Positions 6,882 to 11,170 of a stretch of DNA of 11,170 nucleotides are shown here, one piece after another. The notes under the pieces were generated by a model. The model saw only the letters and a list, made by a program, of their open reading frames with translations, searched no databases and was not told the DNA's origin. Numbering within the stretch: the first letter of the stretch is position 1; each line of letters begins with the position of its first letter. The translations under genes and the position numbers were made by a program. The stretch covers positions 1-11,170 of the forward strand of contig CAIUYS010000499.1 of NCBI GenBank assembly GCA_903903365.1, given 5' to 3'. This DNA comes from an uncultured Methylococcaceae bacterium (GTDB lineage Bacteria > Pseudomonadota > Gammaproteobacteria > Methylococcales > Methylomonadaceae).

Positions 6882-6905
6882 AGCAGATTTAACTGCTGTT
6901 TTTTT
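6882..6905 (+). terminator. terminator-like hairpin and T-run
   Basis: AGCAG (6882-6886) and CTGCT (6893-6897) form a 5-bp stem with a six-base loop, followed by G and seven T (6899-6905). The shape suits forward-strand termination, yet the nearest upstream forward gene is the tRNA more than 750 bases away. Its role is therefore unclear. Confidence 0.35.
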
Positions 6906-6937
6906 GTTCAGGTTAAAGTGGGCGACCTGCCTATCTA

Positions 6938-6964
6938 TTGACAGTGTTTCAGAATAGCCTGAAA
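6938..6964 (+). promoter_or_regulatory. TTGACA box overlapped by a short palindrome
   Basis: A consensus TTGACA (6938-6943) is followed by TTTCAG (6947-6952) and CTGAAA (6959-6964), a perfect 6-bp inverted repeat where a spacer would lie. The -10 position reads GAAATA, a poor match. No clear gene starts downstream within 400 bases, so an unannotated RNA or a relic promoter are the options. Confidence 0.2.
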
Positions 6965-7130
6965 TAGTTACTTATTATTATTTGCAGTTTCAATAGTCAA
7001 TTAATGCTAGTTTGTACTGAGATAAAAGCGTGGAGTAAGTGTTACCTAAGAATTCGGAAACGCACAATTACAAACAAACATTTATTGATCAGGTTATTAC
7101 GGCAAGGTAAATCGCAATAAATAAACAACC

Positions 7131-7163
7131 ACAGATTTTCACTTAAGCTTTTTTAAAATCTGT
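7131..7163. repeat. 9-bp perfect inverted repeat
   Basis: ACAGATTTT (7131-7139) is inverted as AAAATCTGT (7155-7163) around a 15-base spacer containing CTTAAG and AAGCTT. It lies in gene-free DNA and could be a binding site or a weak hairpin. Confidence 0.4.
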
Positions 7164-7391
7164 AACTCTCTGATAAATTTGTAATTATTTATTCCCTTTT
7201 TTCACAAACTCCGATCGGCACTTCCAGCACTCATTATTTTCTACTCGACAACGTAATTTTTAAATATTTTTATGACATCATTACCGAAAAATACGCCTGA
7301 TAAAAATAAATAATCAACTCTGCGAATGTTGCTACGAGATGCTACGCATCACCATCATGTTCAGCTTAACCGGCATCTTTTACTCGCGTGA

Positions 7392-7640
7392 TTGATCCAG
7401 TCAAACTATCCGATAAGCCATTGCCACACTCTGCTAGGCACCTATTATCAGCTTTACGCGTTATTGGAAGAGCGCATTGACACATTTCTTAAATGTCATC
7501 CTGAGACTTTTGCTTATGACGAACGCTACAAATTGCCCTTGTTAATTAACGCTCTGGCTTTCCTTAAAGTTGGTGGTTATCGCCCCCAACATTGTCCGAG
7601 CAAAATAGCACAGAGACAGTCGATATTAAAGAGGGTTTAA
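7392..7640 (+). CDS. doubtful ORF upstream of and overlapping the Hpt gene
   Basis: An 82-residue frame from a TTG, with no clear ribosome site, ends inside the next gene (49-base overlap). The central part looks protein-like (YYQLYALLEERIDTFLK... KLPLLINALAFLKVGG) and would be helical, while the last 20 residues, in the overlap, look random. I recognise no family. It could be a genuine small protein translationally coupled to the Hpt gene. It could also be the last readable piece of a longer ancestral gene whose reading frame was disrupted before the Hpt domain. Confidence 0.3.
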   Translation: MIQSNYPISHCHTLLGTYYQLYALLEERIDTFLKCHPETFAYDERYKLPLLINALAFLKVGGYRPQHCPSKIAQRQSILKRV

Positions 7641-8098
7641 ACACTGCAAACCTAATACCGTTATCAGATAAGGTCGCCATAAATCCCTTGGTGTTTTTGT
7701 TCGATGTTCCAGGGCTTAACGTAGCAATGGGACTGATGGCGCTACGGGGGAATGTAGGCAAGTACTTGAATCTATCTAGTCTGTTTGTCGAGGTACATGG
7801 AAATGATATGACGCTACTGACAGAGAGTCTGGACAATGACGATTACACCAAAGCCTTGCGTTTGGCTCACGCCATTAAAGGTTCGGCGGGAATGTTGGGC
7901 ATCGAAAGTCTGTCAGCTTTGGCAGGGAATCTGGAAATCAAGTTGCAGGAAAGTAAAGAGTCGCCTCTGGGCAGTGATGATCTTCGCCCTGAAATTGATG
8001 CCATTAACCATGAGTTGATGGTCTTGGCGGCCTTGCTACTACCAGCCCAAATTCCACCAGTAACGGCTACACCACCGAGACTGAAAGACGGCGGGTAA
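7592..8098 (+). CDS. stand-alone Hpt (histidine phosphotransfer) domain protein, probable detached tail of a hybrid sensor kinase
   Basis: Hpt domains relay phosphate from a receiver domain to another receiver through a conserved histidine. Here the site is H93 in LAHAIKGSAGMLG (91-103), followed by LSALAGNLEIKLQ, the usual second part of the four-helix bundle. Residues 38-66 (FDVPGLNVAMGLMALRGNVGKYLNLSSLF, quoted by position) carry the linker and first-helix pattern found where Hpt domains end hybrid histidine kinases. No kinase or receiver domain precedes it in any frame. The first possible start is a TTG without a good ribosome site; the frame is closed upstream at 7565. It may be a functioning orphan phosphotransfer protein or the remnant of a truncated kinase. 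The HTH-receiver gene at 8722 is a plausible partner. Confidence 0.72.
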   Translation: MSEQNSTETVDIKEGLNTANLIPLSDKVAINPLVFLFDVPGLNVAMGLMALRGNVGKYLNLSSLFVEVHGNDMTLLTESLDNDDYTKALRLAHAIKGSAGMLGIESLSALAGNLEIKLQESKESPLGSDDLRPEIDAINHELMVLAALLLPAQIPPVTATPPRLKDGG

Positions 8099-8163
8099 TA
8101 CCTGAGAGGTAACGGGATTTACAGCTCCGTCACTCACGTTTTGAGACATCCTTTATTTCTCGG

Positions 8164-8294
8164 TTTACACTTTTTGCAACACCCAGCGGTCGGGTTAGCG
8201 ACAGCGTAACCCGACAAGTCGAAGTATCTGTGTCGGTTACGGCTAGCGCCTAACCCGACCAAAATTATTAGCATTTTTTGTAAAAAAGTGTCAA
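8164..8294. repeat. nested palindromic element downstream of the Hpt gene
   Basis: TTTACACTTTTTGCAA (8164-8179) recurs inverted at 8278-8294, with about 14 of 17 positions matching. Between them, 8188-8260 begins GGTCGGGTTAGCG and ends with its near-inverse CGCCTAACCCGACC. This inner unit contains a perfect 9-bp hairpin, GTCGGGTTA (8189-8197) with TAACCCGAC (8207-8215), and a second imperfect hairpin at 8232-8259. It is non-coding and resembles dispersed GGGTTAGCG/GCGTAACCC palindromes. It could end the Hpt transcript. Confidence 0.55.
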
Positions 8295-8361
8295 CTACTT
8301 TTGGGCTTCTATGAAGGATGCCCGTTTTGAAAGTACAGACCCCATTGGGCATCGGATATAC

Positions 8362-8390
8362 TTGACAAAATAGATTAAATATATTAAAAA
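8362..8390 (+). promoter_or_regulatory. candidate sigma70 promoter, TTGACA-N17-TAAAAA
   Basis: A perfect -35 TTGACA (8362-8367) is followed after 17 bp by TAAAAA (8385-8390), a four-of-six -10. The spacer and -10 are made of 9-bp repeat units. A transcript from here would carry a leader of over 300 bases before the regulator gene at 8722, including the hairpin at 8550-8603. Confidence 0.35.
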
Positions 8391-8421
8391 TACCAAATAG
8401 GTCAAATAGATCAAAATGTAT
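8368..8421 (+). repeat. six degenerate 9-bp tandem units
   Basis: The consecutive units are AAATAGATT, AAATATATT, AAAAATACC, AAATAGGTC, AAATAGATC and AAAATGTAT. The array starts at the base after a TTGACA box. A-tracts spaced 9 bp apart could bend the helix or form adjacent protein sites. The reverse strand reads as a low-complexity I/L/Y peptide, which is a by-product of the period and not a gene. Confidence 0.6.
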
Positions 8422-8549
8422 TGTATGTTATAGTGCATGTAAACCCATTCAGGCTGTTTGGTTATTTGGGGAGATAACAGTGCGGAAACCTGGGTGATAA
8501 GCAATCATAGTGTGTGGTATTCACTCTGACAAATCATTTTCCACTATTG

Positions 8550-8603
8550 GGACGTATTCTTGTAGGGAAAAATACCGCTGTCGGAAGCTACAGAGATACG
8601 TTC
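8550..8603 (+). other. long imperfect hairpin in the leader region of the response-regulator gene
   Basis: Bases 8550-8565 pair with 8588-8603: ACGTAT with ATACGT, TGTAG with CTACA, and between them TCT opposite GAG gives two U-G pairs and one C-A mismatch. The outer G-C and G-U pairs bring the stem to 16 positions. The 22-base loop contains CCG and CGG that can pair. It does not match any riboswitch I know. It may be a structured leader, a regulator-binding palindrome, or a small-RNA stem. Confidence 0.45.
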
Positions 8604-8663
8604 ATCGTGACAGTAAATTATTAGTAATTACAATGTGGCTTGAGCTGCATAACAGGAGAGGTT

Positions 8664-8692
8664 TTGTTTAGTCTTTATTCTATTTGTATAAA
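8664..8692 (+). promoter_or_regulatory. candidate promoter for the HTH-receiver gene
   Basis: TTGTTT (8664-8669) and TATAAA (8687-8692) are 17 bp apart. Initiation would fall near 8699, leaving a leader of about 23 bases before the ATG at 8722. This is a better-placed candidate than the one at 8362. Confidence 0.45.
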
Positions 8693-8721
8693 AAGGTGTT
8701 TTGCTTTTATGGGGTTTGGTT

Positions 8722-9333
8722 ATGAGCTTATTTAAGTCCAAAAAAAAATCTTTTCTAACGCCCAATGAGGTCGCAGAATTAATGATGGTGGCTCCGGTTA
8801 CCGTCAGATCGTGGGCACAAAAAGGCTTGCTGGCTGCAAAAGTTACACCGGGCGGTCATCGCCGTTTTTTAAAAAGTGAAGTTGAACGTTTTATGCACGA
8901 AAGTGGCTTTGTACCTGGGGACGAGGTTAAGCCAAGTGCTCCGCGAGTTCTTATTGTTGATGATGATCCGGTAATGATCTCTTATTTACAGGGTATTATT
9001 GAAGGCTTTGATACAAGCTTTGTGACCGAGATAGCCGTAACCGGTTTTGAAGCGGGTACCAAAATTCATACCTTTATGCCGGATGTGGTATTACTTGATC
9101 TTATGTTGCCGGATATTGACGGCATTAAAATATGTGCACTTATTAAAAACGAAGCCTCTACACAGCATATACGCGTTATTGCCATTTCAGGTAACACCAG
9201 TGCCGAGAATGTAAGTCGTATACTTGAAGCCGGTGCCGAAAGGTGTCTTGCCAAGCCGTTTGATCCAGAAGATATCGTGAAGATTTTAAGTGCTGCTGTG
9301 GATGTAAAAAAATTGACCGTGCATACAAGTTAA
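8722..9333 (+). CDS. response regulator with N-terminal MerR/excisionase-type HTH and C-terminal receiver domain
   Basis: The 203-residue cytosolic regulator has reversed domain order. Residues 11-58 (FLTPNEVAELMMVAPVTVRSW, then GHRRFLKSEVERFM) are a winged HTH of the MerR/excisionase class that binds DNA. Residues about 74-192 are a CheY-like receiver with the acidic pocket D80-D82, phospho-acceptor D126 in LLDLMLPD, switch residue S156 and the invariant K178 in AKPF. All receiver residues are present, so phosphorylation is expected. The MerR dimerisation coil and effector domain are absent, so the receiver presumably controls dimerisation. The start at 8722 is preferred: GGGG lies seven bases upstream and the HTH is complete. 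A TTG at 8701 would add seven residues. No cognate kinase is adjacent; the orphan Hpt gene lies about 620 bases upstream. Target genes are unknown. Confidence 0.9.
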   Translation: MSLFKSKKKSFLTPNEVAELMMVAPVTVRSWAQKGLLAAKVTPGGHRRFLKSEVERFMHESGFVPGDEVKPSAPRVLIVDDDPVMISYLQGIIEGFDTSFVTEIAVTGFEAGTKIHTFMPDVVLLDLMLPDIDGIKICALIKNEASTQHIRVIAISGNTSAENVSRILEAGAERCLAKPFDPEDIVKILSAAVDVKKLTVHTS

Positions 9334-9375
9334 TATATCAAAATATCCCCAACGAAAGAACGTGTATGGTTTAAC

Positions 9376-9411
9376 TTGAGAGACGGGTTACTAAAGTAAC
9401 CCGTCTCTCAA
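9376..9411 (+). terminator. 17-bp perfect hairpin after the response-regulator gene
   Basis: TTGAGAGACGGGTTACT (9376-9392) and AGTAACCCGTCTCTCAA (9395-9411) are perfect inverted arms separated by two bases. It lies 42 bases after the regulator stop, where a terminator is expected. The bases after it (ATGGTCCAACTTATTTTG) lack an immediate T-run, so it may be a dispersed palindrome or a 3'-end stabiliser rather than an intrinsic terminator. Confidence 0.55.
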
Positions 9412-9532
9412 ATGGTCCAACTTATTTTGTAGGCGTTCTTAAATCAGCAATAAAGTAAGTTTCTTCTTGTTATTTCATCCTCATTACTTATGTCTACTCA
9501 TTTAAGCCGGTATAGATAACATACCTTCAAGA

Positions 9533-9551
9533 GATATTATCTGTTAATATC
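9533..9551. promoter_or_regulatory. operator-like palindrome upstream of nadE
   Basis: GATATTA (9533-9539) and TAATATC (9545-9551) are perfect 7-bp arms around TCTGT, ending 24 bases before the nadE start. Position and symmetry suit a repressor site. NAD genes in proteobacteria are often controlled by NrtR or NadQ, but I cannot match this spelling to either with confidence. Confidence 0.35.
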
Positions 9552-9575
9552 GAAATTATTTATTTGAGAATGTCT

Positions 9576-11170
9576 ATGTCATTAAAAATCGCACTCGCAC
9601 AAATCAATTTCCAGGTGGGTAATATAGTCGCTAATGTTGATAACATTATAAAAGCGGCTGTTTATGCCCGTGATCAGTTAAAGGCAGATATGATTGTCTT
9701 TCCTGAGCTGACCCTAACCGGTTACCCGGCAGAAGATCTGTTGTTTCGTGCTGATTTTATTACCGAAGCCAATAATGCCGTTTATCAACTTGCCGACCAA
9801 GTTGCAGATATTGCGCTGGTGGTGGGTTTTCCGGAACATGACGGCGATAAGCTTTACAACAGCGCAGTGGTATTGCATCAAGGCGTGATGCTGGCCTGTT
9901 ACCGTAAACAGGTACTTCCCAATTACGGGGTATTTGATGAGCAGCGTTATTTTACTGCGGGTAACAAGCCCTGTGTGTTTGAGTTTAATGGCACTTTTAT
10001 TGGCTTGACGATTTGCGAAGATGTCTGGAAAAGCGGCATTATTGACGCGACCCAACAAGCTGGGGCAGAGTTGCTGTTAACCCTCAATGCCTCTCCGTTT
10101 AATTCCGGAAAAATCCATCAACGCGAAGCCATTATTTGCCAACAGGTTAAAGCCGCCCAAATTCCCCTGGTTTATGTTAATCAAGTCGGTGGGCAGGATG
10201 AGTTGATTTTTGATGGAGCTTCTTTTGTCGCTGATGCGCAAGGCGATATTGTCTTTCGGGCAGAAGAATTTAAAGAACAAATCAGTGTCGTTGACTTTGA
10301 CGGCAACCAGCCAGTAGCCGGCACATGTGCGCCCCTTTACCATGAGATTTCCAGTGAATATAAGGCGCTGGTGCTGGGTATTAAAGATTATGTACGTAAG
10401 AACGGTTTTCAGGGTGCAATTTTAGGTTTGTCCGGCGGCATTGATTCTGCGCTGGTTTTAGCGTTGGCGGTTGATGCATTGGGACAAGATAAAGTTGAAG
10501 CCGTGTTAATGCCCTCCCGTTATACGCAAGACATGAGTAACGAGGATGCCGTACTTCAAGCGGAAGCCTTGGGGGTTAACTACCACACCATTCCTATAAC
10601 ACCCGCCGTTAATGCGTTTACGGACATGTTGGCCGAAGTTTTTGCGGGTACCAGCAAAGATACCACTGAGGAAAATATTCAGGCACGCTGCCGAGGCGTC
10701 ATTTTAATGGCACTCTCCAACAAACAAGGCAAGTTGTTGTTGACGACGGGTAATAAAAGCGAAATGAGCGTGGGTTATGCAACGCTTTATGGCGATATGG
10801 CCGGTGGTTTTGCACCCATCAAAGATGTACCTAAACTGTTGGTTTATCAATTGGCTCGTTATCGTAATACGCTGACCCAAGTCATTCCGGAACGGGTTAT
10901 TACCCGTCCACCCTCTGCCGAATTAGCGCCTGATCAAATCGATTCAGACTCGTTACCGCCTTACGAGGTTTTAGATCCCATACTGGAGCGTTATGTAGAG
11001 CTGGATCAATCCGCTGAGGAAATAATTGCCGCCGGATTCCGGCGCGAGGATGTTGCCAGAGCCATTAATCTGGTCGATAGAAATGAATATAAACGCAGAC
11101 AATCCCCGCCGGGAATCCGGATTACCAGCAGAGCATTCGGACGCGATCGACGCTATCCGATTACCTCGGG
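9576..11170 (+). CDS. nadE: glutamine-dependent NAD+ synthetase (3' end beyond the window)
   Basis: Last step of NAD synthesis: amidates deamido-NAD with ATP, using ammonia from glutamine. About 531 codons are visible. The frame ends in GRDRRYPITSG, where this roughly 540-residue family normally ends within a few residues, so almost nothing is missing. The N-terminal nitrilase-type glutaminase has the triad E44 (VFPELT), K111 (YRKQVLPNYG) and C147 (LTICEDVW). The C-terminal synthetase has the PP-loop LSGGIDSAL (285-293), LLTTGNKSEMSVGYATLYGD (388-407) and DVPKLLVYQLARY. The start at 9576 (MSLKIALAQ) is preferred because GAGA at 9566-9569 lies six bases upstream. The ATG at 9570 would add two residues and abuts that site. 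The glutaminase domain distinguishes this form from the short ammonia-dependent NadE of E. coli. Confidence 0.96.
   Translation, partial: MSLKIALAQINFQVGNIVANVDNIIKAAVYARDQLKADMIVFPELTLTGYPAEDLLFRADFITEANNAVYQLADQVADIALVVGFPEHDGDKLYNSAVVLHQGVMLACYRKQVLPNYGVFDEQRYFTAGNKPCVFEFNGTFIGLTICEDVWKSGIIDATQQAGAELLLTLNASPFNSGKIHQREAIICQQVKAAQIPLVYVNQVGGQDELIFDGASFVADAQGDIVFRAEEFKEQISVVDFDGNQPVAGTCAPLYHEISSEYKALVLGIKDYVRKNGFQGAILGLSGGIDSALVLALAVDALGQDKVEAVLMPSRYTQDMSNEDAVLQAEALGVNYHTIPITPAVNAFTDMLAEVFAGTSKDTTEENIQARCRGVILMALSNKQGKLLLTTGNKSEMSVGYATLYGDMAGGFAPIKDVPKLLVYQLARYRNTLTQVIPERVITRPPSAELAPDQIDSDSLPPYEVLDPILERYVELDQSAEEIIAAGFRREDVARAINLVDRNEYKRRQSPPGIRITSRAFGRDRRYPITS

Larger units (their letters stand above)
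6854..7391. other. AT-rich stretch with no convincing gene
   Basis: Only short frames occur. The longest forward one I read from an ATG is 7004-7120 (38 residues, basic, no ribosome site), and I do not accept it. The stretch holds a terminator-like hairpin (6882-6905), a TTGACA overlapping a short palindrome (6938-6964) and a 9-bp inverted repeat (7131-7163). It probably carries the promoter of the reverse-strand pair and may include decayed coding DNA. Confidence 0.5.

Noticed and set aside
7004..7120. 38-codon forward ORF in the gene-free stretch
   Set aside because: It is short and strongly basic, has no ribosome binding site and no recognisable motif, and AT-rich DNA yields such frames by chance.
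8295..8504. 69-residue reverse-strand ORF rich in I, L and Y
   Set aside because: Its low-complexity peptide is the direct by-product of the 9-bp tandem array at 8368-8421 (three residues per unit).
8664..8735. 24-codon TTG-started frame after AGGAGAGG (8653-8660), a possible leader peptide overlapping the start of the response regulator
   Set aside because: The Shine-Dalgarno-like match is good, but the TTG start sits too close and coincides with the likely -35 box, so the site would not be transcribed from the proposed promoter.
9714..10343. Two reverse-strand ORFs (114 and 88 residues) opposite nadE
   Set aside because: They are antisense frames of the glutaminase domain of nadE and have no independent support.

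Overview
The window reads as chromosomal DNA of a gammaproteobacterium. Rep, UbiK, ComM, SpeE and NadE align by eye, motif for motif, with their Escherichia coli or Pseudomonas counterparts. Moderate-to-low GC, many dispersed palindromes in the spacers and a UbiK-ComM neighbourhood would suit a methanotroph-type lineage (Methylococcales), but that placement is recollection, not a search result.

Layout. (1) 1-141 is the C-terminal end of an unidentified membrane protein. (2) 266-3164 holds forward housekeeping genes: speE (spermidine synthase), ubiK (ubiquinone biosynthesis accessory factor) and comM (MCM-like AAA+ helicase of natural transformation), separated by spacers with palindromic repeats. 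(3) 3167-3390 is a repeat-dense convergent spacer, followed by a reverse-strand gene for a small secreted four-cysteine protein (3401-3802). (4) 3996-5999 is rep, followed by tRNA-Arg(CCG) at 6034-6110. (5) About 6111-7391 is AT-rich. It contains two tandem reverse-strand genes that are paralogues of each other (6264-6464 and 6485-6766), then more than 500 bases with no convincing gene. (6) 7392-9333 is a signalling segment. It has a doubtful ORF overlapping a stand-alone Hpt phosphotransfer protein that looks like the detached tail of a hybrid histidine kinase. A long regulatory spacer follows, with nested palindromes, a 9-bp tandem array abutting a TTGACA box and a long hairpin. It leads to a response regulator of inverted architecture: MerR/excisionase-type HTH first, receiver domain second. 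(7) A 17-bp perfect hairpin and an operator-like palindrome precede nadE (glutamine-dependent NAD+ synthetase), which runs off the right edge a few codons before its expected end.

The housekeeping genes serve separate pathways: polyamines, quinones, DNA uptake and recombination, replication restart, and NAD. They show no joint function. The segment most likely to hold something undescribed is 7392-9333, where the Hpt protein and the HTH-REC regulator could be consecutive steps of one phosphorelay whose kinase is not here. The tandem paralogue pair at 6264-6766 is the second candidate.
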